Source: Actinomycetota bacterium
GTDB taxonomy: Bacteria; Actinomycetota; Acidimicrobiia; Acidimicrobiales; Ilumatobacteraceae
Direction of reading: 5' to 3'
NCBI GenBank assembly: GCA_963169665.1
Contig: CAUJET010000037.1
Span: forward strand, 52,249-116,248
Length of the DNA: 64,000 nt
This document shows, piece after piece, positions 1 through 8,401 of the stretch. How positions within the stretch are numbered: position 1 is the stretch's first letter; each line of letters opens with the position of its first letter. The position numbers and the translations under genes are program-made. The notes under the pieces were generated by a model. It saw nothing but the letters and a program-made list of their open reading frames with translations, had not been told where the DNA came from and searched no databases.

Positions 1-2
1 TC

Positions 3-278
3 GGCCTCTACGAGCACCTCGGGCGTGGCTACCCGTACCGGGTGGTCGGGTCGCTGCGGGCCCAGCTGCACTTCCAGCGCTACATCGACCGCTTGCAGCG
101 GGTGCTGCTCGAGTCGCAGGGGCACCCGGCGACGCGGCACCTCCCGCCGTGGCTGAAGGACTCTGGGCGTCGCCGCTATCTGAACACGTTCCGTCCGGGA
201 TACGACCCGGGTGCGCTGCAGCCGAACGACCTGATGTCGACGGTGCTCGCGATGTTCACGCCGGGGACGACTGGCTGA
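3..278 (+). CDS. Truncated hypothetical protein (C-terminal 91 residues)
   Basis: The reading frame is open from the left edge, so the true start lies outside the window. It ends at TGA 276-278. The visible part is helical and rich in Arg, Leu and Gln, with a tail reading YLNTFRPGYDPG. A tail of the form FRPG-hydrophobic-P resembles the C-terminus of predicted metal-dependent hydrolases (PF10118), but no catalytic residues are visible and this is only a suggestion. Its last 23 bases overlap the end of the convergent ATPase gene. Confidence 0.6.
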   Translation, partial: GLYEHLGRGYPYRVVGSLRAQLHFQRYIDRLQRVLLESQGHPATRHLPPWLKDSGRRRYLNTFRPGYDPGALQPNDLMSTVLAMFTPGTTG

Positions 279-2805
279 GGCGGCCGAGGCGGCCGAGGCG
301 GCTGAGTCGCGCCTTCCAGAGGTCGAGCCACAAGGTCGTGACCGCCGCGGCGGCGACTGCGGCCGCCCAGCCACCGACGGGGAACGAGGCGAGCTGGAGC
401 ATCCGTGCGAACGGGCCGAACTCCACCGCTGCCACGGTCACCACGACCACCACGACCAGGGCGAGGACGAGCTGTCGCGTGGGGCGCAGCGGCGCACGCC
501 ACAGGGGGCAGTCGGGTCGTCGCTCGCCCAGCACCAGGAACACCTGCGCGAGCAGGAGCGTCGCGAAGCCGAGCGCCCTCGCCTCCTCGACCGGCCACTC
601 GCGGGCGAGCGCGCCGAGATAGGTGCCGATCACGCCTGCCGCGAGCGACAGGCCCACCAGCCACGGGCGGGTCAGCGCCCGGACCCCGAGCGCGGAGCCT
701 GCCGGCCGAGGCGGGCGCCGCATGACGTCGTCGTCAGCCGGGTCGGCCTCGAACACGAGCGACACCACGGGATGCAGCAGCAGTTCGAGCAGTACGAGGT
801 GCACGGGGAGCAGCAGCAAGGGCCGGCCGAGCAGCGGGATGACGAGCGCCGCGAGCATCAGCGGCGGATGGAAGGCGATCAGATAGGCGAAGGCACGGGA
901 GAGGTTGTCGTAGATGCGGCGTCCGCCGCGGACGGCGTCGACGATGGTTGCGAAGTTGTCGTCGAGCAGGACGATGGTCGCCGCCTCTCGGGCGACCTCG
1001 GTGCCGCGTTCACCCATGGCCACGCCGATGTCCGCGGCGCGCAGCGCCGGTGCGTCATTGATACCGTCGCCGGTCATCGCGACCACCTCGCCGGCGCGGC
1101 GGAGCGCGGTGACGAGCTCGTGTTTCTGCTCCGGCCGTGTGCGGGCGAAGACGTTGGTGGTCGCCACCAGACGGTCGATCGCCTCGAGCCCAGCGGCGGT
1201 CGCGGCGTCGAGGTCGGCGCCCGTCGCGATGAGGTCGCCGTCGGCGCCGGTGTGGGGCAGGCCCAGGCCTTCGGCGACGGCGTGTGCGGTGGCCGGGTGG
1301 TCGCCGGTGATCATCACGACGCGCAGACCTGCCTCACGGCACTGCTCCAACGCCGTGGCGACGCCGGGTCGAACCGGATCGTCGAACGCGACGAGGCCGA
1401 CGAGGTGCAGGTGCGACTCGTCGGCGCTCCGCTCGTCGGCAGGTCGTGCGGCCTCGCCCGAGGCGACCGCGATCAGCCGCATGCCGAGGTCGGCGAGTCG
1501 CTGGTGCTCGGCGAGCAGCGACGCGTGCTGCTCGGCCGTGGCGTGTGCGTGGGCGGCGACACCCTCGAGCGATCCCTTCGCGACGACGCGGGTGCTCCCG
1601 TCGGCGAGGCGCCACACATGGGTGAGGTACTTCTCGTCAGCGACGAAGGGCCAGTCGTTCACGAGGTGGGCGCGGTGGAGATCGTCGACGTCGATACCCC
1701 GCTCTCGGGCGAACGCCACGAGTGCCAGGTCGAGCGGGTCGTACGGCTCGGGTTCGCAGGCGAGCACCGCCGCGATCAACAGGTCGTGCTCGTCGATGCC
1801 GAGCGCGGCGACGAGACCACCCACGACGAGCCTGCCAGCGGTGAGTGTGCCGGTCTTGTCGACACAGATCACCGTGGTCGAGCCGAGCGTCTCCACGCCC
1901 GGCAGGCGACGGACCAGCGCACGCTCGCCCGCAAGGCGCCACGCGCCGAGCGCGAGGTAGAGCGCGTAGACCATCGAGAACTCCTCGGGGATCGCCGCGA
2001 TCGCGAGGCTGACGCCGGCGATCACCGCCTGGCCCCAGCCGTCACCGTGGAGGAGTTCGGCGAGCATCACCGCGATGCAGAACGCGGCTGCGACGATCCC
2101 GAGTGCGGTGACGAGACGGGTGAGCGATCGTTGCAGCGGCGTCTTCACGACACCCGTCTCGGCGACGAGGCGCCCGATGCGGCCGTAGCGCGTGGCAGCA
2201 CCGATGGAGGTGACCGAGGCAGCGCTGCGGCCGGTGAGGACCGTGGTGCCGGCGAACAGTCGGGCGTCGTCGTCGATCGACTTGGTGACCGGATGCGACT
2301 CGCCGGTCAGCGACGACTCGTCGATGACCACCAGACCGCGGTCGACGACCGTCGCGTCGGCCGGGACGATGTCGCCCTCGCGCAGCCAGACGACGTCGCC
2401 GACCACGAGCTCGCGCGCGGCGACCACCGCGTTGCGGCCGTCGCGCCACACGACCGCGGTCGGATCGAGCACGCTGCGCAGCCGCTCCAGCGTGTGCTCG
2501 GCCCGCCATTCGAGGACCCAGCCGACGGCGGCGATGGGGACGAGCGCGACGAGCGCGATCACCGCGTCGGTGGTCTCCCCGAGCGCGACGTAGGTCGGTG
2601 CCGCCACGAGGAGCAGGCCCACCATCGGATCCTTGAACGGATCGAGTGCACGCCGCCACCACGCTCGGTCGCTCGACGGGACCACGTCGTTCGGGCCGTC
2701 GCGGTCGAGCCGCGCCGCGGCCTCGGTCGTCGACAGTCCCTCGATGCCCTCTGGCGGCGCGCCGAAGCCCGCCAGCGCGGTTGCGTCGCGGTCGATGATC
2801 GTCAC
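256..2805 (-). CDS. Cation-transporting P-type ATPase
   Basis: About 849 residues, an integral membrane ion pump driven by ATP. Seen in order: a short N-terminal cation-ATPase domain (about 20-60), a transmembrane pair (about 61-98), actuator domain with TGES at 167-170, transmembrane pair with PEEFS at 273-277 where PEGLP is usual in Ca-type pumps, the phosphorylation site DKTGT with Asp316, a nucleotide-binding domain, the hinge TGDGINDAP, then a C-terminal membrane domain of about six helices. The altered PEEFS ion-site motif makes the transported cation uncertain. The frame stays open far upstream, but that part is antisense to the P450 gene, so GTG at 2805 is preferred; a GGAG-type Shine-Dalgarno sits immediately before it inside a hairpin. 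Confidence 0.9.
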   Translation of the reverse strand: MTIIDRDATALAGFGAPPEGIEGLSTTEAAARLDRDGPNDVVPSSDRAWWRRALDPFKDPMVGLLLVAAPTYVALGETTDAVIALVALVPIAAVGWVLEWRAEHTLERLRSVLDPTAVVWRDGRNAVVAARELVVGDVVWLREGDIVPADATVVDRGLVVIDESSLTGESHPVTKSIDDDARLFAGTTVLTGRSAASVTSIGAATRYGRIGRLVAETGVVKTPLQRSLTRLVTALGIVAAAFCIAVMLAELLHGDGWGQAVIAGVSLAIAAIPEEFSMVYALYLALGAWRLAGERALVRRLPGVETLGSTTVICVDKTGTLTAGRLVVGGLVAALGIDEHDLLIAAVLACEPEPYDPLDLALVAFARERGIDVDDLHRAHLVNDWPFVADEKYLTHVWRLADGSTRVVAKGSLEGVAAHAHATAEQHASLLAEHQRLADLGMRLIAVASGEAARPADERSADESHLHLVGLVAFDDPVRPGVATALEQCREAGLRVVMITGDHPATAHAVAEGLGLPHTGADGDLIATGADLDAATAAGLEAIDRLVATTNVFARTRPEQKHELVTALRRAGEVVAMTGDGINDAPALRAADIGVAMGERGTEVAREAATIVLLDDNFATIVDAVRGGRRIYDNLSRAFAYLIAFHPPLMLAALVIPLLGRPLLLLPVHLVLLELLLHPVVSLVFEADPADDDVMRRPPRPAGSALGVRALTRPWLVGLSLAAGVIGTYLGALAREWPVEEARALGFATLLLAQVFLVLGERRPDCPLWRAPLRPTRQLVLALVVVVVVTVAAVEFGPFARMLQLASFPVGGWAAAVAAAAVTTLWLDLWKARLSRLGRLGRLSQSSPA

Positions 2806-2808
2806 CTC

Positions 2809-2827
2809 CTCCAGGGTCCTCCTGGAG
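2809..2827 (-). promoter_or_regulatory. 5'-UTR hairpin overlapping the ATPase ribosome-binding site
   Basis: CTCCAGG, 5 bases, CCTGGAG forms a perfect 7-bp stem. On the ATPase transcript the 3' arm carries the GGAG of the Shine-Dalgarno and ends 3 bases before the GTG start. It could mask ribosome binding or act as a DNA operator. The structure is seen; the regulatory role is inferred. Confidence 0.4.
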
Positions 2828-2885
2828 CCGCACGGGAACCAGGGCACAAGTGCTCTCTGAGTGACGGCGGTCGGTCGGCGGTGTC

Positions 2886-2891
2886 TAGCGT
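2886..2891 (+). promoter_or_regulatory. Putative -10 box (TAGCGT), P450
   Basis: TAGCGT lies 7 bases before the ATG at 2899 and there is no Shine-Dalgarno between them, as expected for a leaderless transcript. The same layout recurs across the window. Confidence 0.4.
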
Positions 2892-2898
2892 TCGCCAC

Positions 2899-4125
2899 AT
2901 GTCCGGTTTGACCGATCCATCCGTCCAGGACGACCCGTTCGAGTACTACGCCGGACGGCTGGCGTCGTGTCCGGTGTGGCACGAGGACGACATCGACCTG
3001 TGGGTGATCGGTGGGCTCGCCGAGGCCCGTGAGGCGCTGCAGGACGTGTCGACGTTCTCCAGCACGCCCGCCAGGTCGCGCCGCGCGAGCGACGCGCAGA
3101 TCGCGCACCATCGCACGCTGGCCGAACACGGTTGGCCGCGTCAGGCGACGTTGCAGCGCACCGATCCGCCGGTGCACACGCGGTACCGCAAGCTGCTCAA
3201 CCGGGTGTTCACCCCGGCTGCCGTCCGCGACTTCACCCCGCACATCGACGAGATCGCGCGGGAGTTGGTCGACGTCATCGCCGAGCGGGGATCGTGCGAG
3301 TTCGTCGCCGACTTCGCGCTGCCGCTGCCCGGCATCTTCATCGCCGAGCAACTCGGGCTCGACCGCGCCGACTACCGCAGGTTCCGCCGGTGGGCCGACG
3401 CGATGCTCGCCCTCGCCAACCGTCCGCAGATGTCGGTCGAGGAGGCGATCGCCGAGGCGACGATCGAGGTGGAGGCGCAGCACTTCCTCGCCGACGAGTT
3501 CGATCGTCGGCGCGAGACCCCCGGCCCCGACCTCATCTCGATGCTGGTGCACGCCCATGGCGACGACGAGGAACCGTTCACGATGCACGAGCTGCAGGAC
3601 CTGATGCACCAGCTCGTCACCGGCGGGTTCGAGACCACCACGGCCGCGCTGTCGGCGGGGATGTGGCTGCTGGTGCAGCACCCCGACCAGCAGCAGCTGC
3701 TGCGCGAGCAGCCGTCGCTGATGGGCAACTTCATCGAAGAGGTGCTGCGCTACGACGCCCCGGTGCAGGGGCTGTGGCGACAGGCCGTATGCCCGGCACA
3801 CGTGGCCGGCGTCGACATCCCCGAAGGGGCGAACGTGATGATGCGCTTCGGTGCGGCCAACCGCGACCCTCGCGTGTTCGACGAGCCCGACCGTTTCGAC
3901 GTCACCCGGAGCAATGCCCGCAACCACTCGGCGTTCGGGTTCGGCGCACACTTCTGTGTGGGTGCCGCGCTCGCACGGCAGGAGATGGCGAGCGCGTTCG
4001 TGGCGATCCTCGACCGGTTCGAGTCGATCGAGCTCGCCGAGCCGATGCCCGACCCGGTCCACGAGCCGAGCATCTTCCTGCGGCCCATGAAGCGTCTGCC
4101 GCTGCGAGTCGTGCCGAAGGGCTGA
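2899..4125 (+). CDS. Cytochrome P450 monooxygenase
   Basis: 408 residues, the normal length for a soluble bacterial P450 needing separate ferredoxin and reductase partners. I-helix oxygen-activation motif GGFETTT at 242-248, ExxR at 281-284 (EVLR), and the haem loop FGFGAHFCVG with the cysteine thiolate ligand at Cys353. The start is the ATG just after a TAGCGT -10-like box; the longer upstream frame is a shadow of the ATPase gene. No redox partner gene is present nearby. The substrate is unknown; nearby epoxide hydrolase and second P450 suggest oxidation of hydrophobic compounds. Confidence 0.93.
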   Translation: MSGLTDPSVQDDPFEYYAGRLASCPVWHEDDIDLWVIGGLAEAREALQDVSTFSSTPARSRRASDAQIAHHRTLAEHGWPRQATLQRTDPPVHTRYRKLLNRVFTPAAVRDFTPHIDEIARELVDVIAERGSCEFVADFALPLPGIFIAEQLGLDRADYRRFRRWADAMLALANRPQMSVEEAIAEATIEVEAQHFLADEFDRRRETPGPDLISMLVHAHGDDEEPFTMHELQDLMHQLVTGGFETTTAALSAGMWLLVQHPDQQQLLREQPSLMGNFIEEVLRYDAPVQGLWRQAVCPAHVAGVDIPEGANVMMRFGAANRDPRVFDEPDRFDVTRSNARNHSAFGFGAHFCVGAALARQEMASAFVAILDRFESIELAEPMPDPVHEPSIFLRPMKRLPLRVVPKG

Positions 4126-4165
4126 CGAGCCGGAGGGCCCGGTCCGCCCGCGACCGACTCGTCGG

Positions 4166-5305
4166 TCAGCGGAAGCGGCGGAAGAACGTGCGCACGTCGT
4201 CGACGAGCAGCATCGGTTCCTCCATCGCTGCGAAGTGACCGCCCGCGGGCATGTGCGTGAACTGCTGCACGTCGTACACCTGCTCGCACCACGAACGCGG
4301 CGGCCGGTACAGCTCGTGCGGGAACATCGCGATCGCGGTCGGCACGTCCACGCGCCCGGTGAGCGCGCCGAGCCCGCCGCTCTTCATCGACTCGTAGTAG
4401 AGGCGCGTCGACGAGTTGATCGTGCCGGTCACCCAGTAGATCGTGATGTTCGTGAGCAGTTGGTCGCGGGTGAACGCGGAGAACACGTCGCCGTCGCAGT
4501 CGCTCCACGTGCGGAACTTCTCGAGGATCCAGCCGGCCAGACCGGCGGGCGAGTCGTTCAGGCCGTATGCGAGGGTCTGCGGCTTCGTGCCCTGGATGCG
4601 CTGGTAGCCGGTCTCCTCATCGCGGAAGTGGGCCATGTCGGCGAGGCCCTGCATCTCCTCGGGCTGCACGCCGGCCATCGGGTCGCCGTCGGGCGGGCGG
4701 GGGATCGCCATGTTCACGTGGATGCCGTACAGGTGGTCGGGATCGAGCTGTCCCATGTGCGCCGTGGCGATGCCGCCCCAGTCGCCGCCCTGGGCGGCGT
4801 AGCGCTCGTAGCCGAGGCGCGCCATGAGCGCCACGTTGGTCGCGGCCACCCGGCGGATGTCGACCCCCGGCACGGTGGTCGGACCGCTGAAGCCGTACCC
4901 GGGCATCGACGGTGCGACGACGTGGAACGCGTCGCGGGCGTCGCCGCCGTGTGCGGTGGGGTCGGTGAGCGGGCCGAGCACCTCGAGGAACTCGCTGATC
5001 GATCCGGGCCAGCCGTGGGTGAGGCACAGCGGTATCGCGTCGGCGTGCGGGCTGCGTGCGTGCACGAAGTGCAGGTGGATGCCGTCGATGTCGGTGGTGA
5101 ACTGCGGCCACCGGTTGAGCTCCGCCTCGGCGGCGCGCCAGTCGAACGTGGTCCGCCAGTACTCGCACAGGTCCTGCACCGTCCCGATCTCGGCGCCGTA
5201 GTCCCACCCGGTGCCGGGGATCTGGTCGGGCCAGCGGGTGCGGGCCAAGCGGTCGCGCAAGTCGTCGAGGACTGCATCGGGGACGGCGATCGTGAAGGGC
5301 TGCAC
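4166..5305 (-). CDS. Epoxide hydrolase (EHN-domain, alpha/beta-hydrolase fold)
   Basis: 379 residues. The N-terminal 105 residues match the epoxide hydrolase N-terminal (meander) domain, followed by an alpha/beta-hydrolase domain. The oxyanion motif HGWP is at 97-100, the nucleophile is Asp175 in GGDWGG, and the catalytic His lies in AGGHFAAMEEP near residue 357. It would open epoxides to vicinal diols in the cytoplasm, plausibly handling products of the neighbouring P450s. The start is GTG 5305, preceded by a CAGACT box 7 bases upstream. Convergent with the P450 gene (40-base gap). Confidence 0.9.
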   Translation of the reverse strand: MQPFTIAVPDAVLDDLRDRLARTRWPDQIPGTGWDYGAEIGTVQDLCEYWRTTFDWRAAEAELNRWPQFTTDIDGIHLHFVHARSPHADAIPLCLTHGWPGSISEFLEVLGPLTDPTAHGGDARDAFHVVAPSMPGYGFSGPTTVPGVDIRRVAATNVALMARLGYERYAAQGGDWGGIATAHMGQLDPDHLYGIHVNMAIPRPPDGDPMAGVQPEEMQGLADMAHFRDEETGYQRIQGTKPQTLAYGLNDSPAGLAGWILEKFRTWSDCDGDVFSAFTRDQLLTNITIYWVTGTINSSTRLYYESMKSGGLGALTGRVDVPTAIAMFPHELYRPPRSWCEQVYDVQQFTHMPAGGHFAAMEEPMLLVDDVRTFFRRFR

Positions 5306-5318
5306 GACCGTGAGTCTG

Positions 5319-6821
5319 TCAGGGGCGCAGCGAGCGGAGCGTGGCGAGCGCGTCGTCCACGAGATCGTCGTCGGACGTGTCGGCGAGCTCGCGCGCCGCG
5401 GTGCCCGCAGTGAAGCCGATCACCACCGGTGTGCCGACCAGATCGGTGAGGTCGAGCCATTCGAGGAAGCGGCCGTCATCGCGGGTGACGCCGATGAGAT
5501 CGGTGTCCGTGTCCCACGTGCGTTCGTCGGCGACGACCGCGACCTTCTCCAGCACGCCCATGCCGAGCCGTGAGATGGCGGTGGCGTGCGGTTCGGGCAG
5601 CGGCGGCGTGAACACGACCGAGCCCGCCTGCAGGACACCCAGCGGGAGAGTGACCACGACGGCGCCGCCTTCCACCGCGTCGTCGCCGGCGGTCGTCACG
5701 ATCACCCGGGCTCCGTCGTCGACCACCTCGGTCACGATCGATCCGAGACGGATGTCGAGCCCGGTGGCCAGCGCCTCGGCGAGCGGGGCGTAGCCCGACG
5801 GGATGATCGCCTCGCCACCGGCGATCTCGTCGCCCTCGTCGCCCCACCAGGTGCTCAGCTCGTCGAGGTCGGCACCGAACTCGTGCTCGACGATCCGGCG
5901 GAGCTCGAGCAGGACCAGCGCTCGGGTGCCGGCGTCGAGGTCGCCCTCGTCCACCCATTCGTCGAGCACCTCGTCGACCATCGTGGCGAGGTCGACATCG
6001 GCGTCGAGTTCCTCGGCGCGTCCGATCGCGTCCTCGAGGACCTCCGTCGCGACCGAGCCGATCGCGACGGCGATCGCTGGGTCGATCGCTCGACCGTCGC
6101 GGTCGAAGATGACGCTGTCGTCGAGGTCGGTGACCGCCCACGGCACGCCGACTGCGGTGGCCAGTTCCGCGATCGCGTTGCCGTCGACGCCGTGGATCCA
6201 GGAGGCGCCGAGATCGATCGGCACGCCCAGCGAGGTATCGGTGTGGAGGCGTCCGCCGATGCGGTCGCGGGCCTCCAGCACCACCACCGGCACGCCGGCG
6301 TCGGCGAGGGTGCGGGCCGCGCCGAGCCCGGCCAGACCGGCACCGATCACGATCACCGGACCCTGTACGCCGACGTCGAGGAGCAGCCCTGCGGCGCGTC
6401 TGCCGCTGGCGAGCGCGCCGTGGGTGGTGGCTGGTGCGTCGACGTCGGTGTGCTCACCGGCGAGCACGACCCGGCCCGAGACCGGCGCCTGCAGCGCGAA
6501 CCGATCGTCGGGCGACGCACCGACCGCGAGGAACGAGTACGAGCCGAGCGCGAACGGATCGGTCGCCCAGCGTGTGAGGAGGACCCGTGTGTCGACACCG
6601 TCCCCACCGGTCCCGTCGGTGCCACCTGCGTTGCCGCCTGCGTCGTCGCCGCCTGCGTCGTCGCCACCGGTGTCGTCGGGCGCCTCGGACCCGGGGTCGT
6701 CGTCGCTGCACGCACCGAGCGCCAGGGCGGCACCGGCGGACATCCCGCCGGCGAGGAAACGTCGTCGGGACATCCGCACGTCGAGGAGTCTGGCAGCCGG
6801 GCGGTCCGCCGTCGGTACCAT
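5319..6821 (-). CDS. Exported flavin amine oxidase with permuted domain order
   Basis: 500 residues. Residues 17-38 form a twin-arginine signal (SRRRFLAG) ending in a lipobox-like LGAC at Cys38, then a Gly/Asp-rich linker (40-75). Residues 76-150 carry the motifs that normally END flavin amine oxidases: TRW (83-85), GSYS (93-96), AGEH (121-124), HGALASG (134-140). Only then comes the FAD-binding GxGxxG (160-165) and the dinucleotide strand ending EARDRIGGR. The protein stops after SDDDLVDDALATLRSLRP, the point where canonical enzymes continue into the TRW segment. It is thus a circular permutant of the PAO/MAO fold. An alternative start is ATG 6773 (residue 17). It would oxidise an amine outside the membrane. 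Confidence 0.85.
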   Translation of the reverse strand: MVPTADRPAARLLDVRMSRRRFLAGGMSAGAALALGACSDDDPGSEAPDDTGGDDAGGDDAGGNAGGTDGTGGDGVDTRVLLTRWATDPFALGSYSFLAVGASPDDRFALQAPVSGRVVLAGEHTDVDAPATTHGALASGRRAAGLLLDVGVQGPVIVIGAGLAGLGAARTLADAGVPVVVLEARDRIGGRLHTDTSLGVPIDLGASWIHGVDGNAIAELATAVGVPWAVTDLDDSVIFDRDGRAIDPAIAVAIGSVATEVLEDAIGRAEELDADVDLATMVDEVLDEWVDEGDLDAGTRALVLLELRRIVEHEFGADLDELSTWWGDEGDEIAGGEAIIPSGYAPLAEALATGLDIRLGSIVTEVVDDGARVIVTTAGDDAVEGGAVVVTLPLGVLQAGSVVFTPPLPEPHATAISRLGMGVLEKVAVVADERTWDTDTDLIGVTRDDGRFLEWLDLTDLVGTPVVIGFTAGTAARELADTSDDDLVDDALATLRSLRP

Positions 6822-6856
6822 CTCGTGCCGTGGGAGCGGCGTACGGGGTGTCGAGC

Positions 6857-7717
6857 ATGGTGGCGCCGCTGCGCCGCGCCGGTGTACGGCGCCCGGACGC
6901 CATGCTCTCGGCCGACCACGAGCGCTGGCACTACGCCGCCCCCCTCGACGCCGCAGCGGTGCTCGCCGAACACGACCGGTTCATCGCACTCCTGACGACG
7001 GCAGGAGTCGAGGTCGTCGCGTTCGACGACTGCCTGGACGGTGACCCCACCGATGATCTCGCCGACTCGGTGTTCACCTACGACCCGTCGCTCGTCACGC
7101 CGGCCGGAGCGGTGTTGCTCGCTCCCGGCAAGGCGCTGCGGCGTGGTGAGGTGGCGCTCCACGAGCGGTTCTACGCCGCGCAGGGCATCCCGATCGTGGG
7201 TCGCATCGAGGCACCGGGCACGTTCGAAGCCGGCGACTCGTTCTGGGTCGACGACCGTACGCTCGCCGTCGGTCGCGGCTTCCGCAGCAACGACGACGGC
7301 ATCCGCCAGCTGCGTGCGATCCTCGACCCGCAGGGCATCGAGGTCGTCGCGTTCGATCTGCCGTGGTACCTGGGCCCGGCGGCGTGCCTGCACCTGATGT
7401 CGCTCGTCAGTGCGCTCGACCGCGACCTGGCGCTCGTCCATCTCCCGCTGCTGCCCGTGGCTTTCCACCGGCTGCTCGTCGACCGTGGCTACGAGCTCGT
7501 GGTGGCGCCGCCCGCCGAGTTCGAGCCGAGCGGTGGCCTGAACCTCAACGTGCTCGCGGTCGGACCACGCCGGTGCATCGCGGTCGACGGGTCCCCAGGC
7601 ACCCTCGCGGCGATGCGCGATGCCGGGTGCGAGGTCTCGGTGTTCGACGGTCGGTCGCTCGCGATCCCGTGCGAGGGCGGCCCGACCTGCATGACGAGGC
7701 CGCTGCTTCGCGGCTGA
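6857..7717 (+). CDS. Dimethylargininase/amidinotransferase-family hydrolase
   Basis: 286 residues with the guanidino-group-modifying fold typical of dimethylarginine dimethylaminohydrolases (usual length about 255-290). Catalytic residues seen are Cys278 in EGGPTCMTR near the C-terminus, His179 in CLHLMS, and an acidic loop FEAGD at 123-127. It would hydrolyse a methylated arginine or related guanidine, giving citrulline and an amine. It diverges from the amine oxidase gene, and an amine product could link the two (inference). ATG 6857 is chosen; in-frame GTG codons at 6848 and 6830 are alternatives. Confidence 0.8.
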   Translation: MVAPLRRAGVRRPDAMLSADHERWHYAAPLDAAAVLAEHDRFIALLTTAGVEVVAFDDCLDGDPTDDLADSVFTYDPSLVTPAGAVLLAPGKALRRGEVALHERFYAAQGIPIVGRIEAPGTFEAGDSFWVDDRTLAVGRGFRSNDDGIRQLRAILDPQGIEVVAFDLPWYLGPAACLHLMSLVSALDRDLALVHLPLLPVAFHRLLVDRGYELVVAPPAEFEPSGGLNLNVLAVGPRRCIAVDGSPGTLAAMRDAGCEVSVFDGRSLAIPCEGGPTCMTRPLLRG

Positions 7718-7739
7718 CGGGACTGACCGGTCCGCCGGC

Positions 7740-8372
7740 TCAGCGCCAGTGGTGCATGCCGGCGCGAAGGCTGCCGATCGTGTCGATGAGGTGCCGGCGG
7801 GCGTCGGCCGACAGCGGAGCGAACTCGAGGCCGATGTACCGCAGACGTGGGTTGTCGTGGCTCGCGATGTGGCGGACCCACGCACGAGCGGTGATGTGGC
7901 CCATCACCAGATCGACCTCATGGTCGATGCCGAACGTGGCGTCGTCCATCTCCAGCAGGAGACGGACACCGCCGACGCTGAGGTCGACGACGTAGGCAGC
8001 CTGGACCGCGCTCCCGAGGTTCGCCTTGCGCAGCGTCGCGGGGAGCGAGGTGACGACTCGGCGACCGTTGCGCCGGTCGTCGGTGGCGAGGCCCTCGGGC
8101 TTGCTGACCTTCAACCGCGAGCCGCCACCAGCCGTGACGGAGACGTCGAACACCCGGCCGTCGTGGAGGAACGAGGCCGCAGAACCCCACAGCGAGTCCG
8201 TCGCCGACGGCACCTCGTCCACCGCGGTGTCGAGCACGATGTGGTCGTGCAGGATGTCGGTGACGATGGCCTTGAACCGGCGGGCACCCAGGCGGGTGGT
8301 GCCGATGAGGGTGAGTTCGGCTCCGGCGGCGAGTGCTGCGGTCATGGATGCATGCTGATGCAGTTGCACCAT
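7740..8372 (-). CDS. PilZ-domain protein (c-di-GMP effector)
   Basis: 210 residues from ATG 8372, or 201 from ATG 8345. An N-terminal YcgR-like beta domain is followed by a PilZ domain with both ligand motifs: the arginine-rich RRNGRR loop and DLSVGG, matching (D/N)xSxxG. It should bind cyclic di-GMP and change the activity or location of a partner. No cyclase or phosphodiesterase of the GGDEF/EAL type lies in the window. It follows the phosphodiesterase gene by 29 bases on the same strand and may be co-transcribed. Confidence 0.8.
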   Translation of the reverse strand: MVQLHQHASMTAALAAGAELTLIGTTRLGARRFKAIVTDILHDHIVLDTAVDEVPSATDSLWGSAASFLHDGRVFDVSVTAGGGSRLKVSKPEGLATDDRRNGRRVVTSLPATLRKANLGSAVQAAYVVDLSVGGVRLLLEMDDATFGIDHEVDLVMGHITARAWVRHIASHDNPRLRYIGLEFAPLSADARRHLIDTIGSLRAGMHHWR

Positions 8373-8401
8373 GAACGGCTGAAGTGCGGATCTTTTCTCG
8401 A

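Noticed and set aside
772..2898. Long plus-strand open frame leading into the P450 gene
   Set aside because: It is antisense to the P-type ATPase; the ATPase frame shows all P-type motifs, and the P450 family start is at 2899.
2806..4062. N-terminal extension of the ATPase frame
   Set aside because: Antisense to the P450 coding sequence; no domain; the ATPase domain begins just after GTG 2805.
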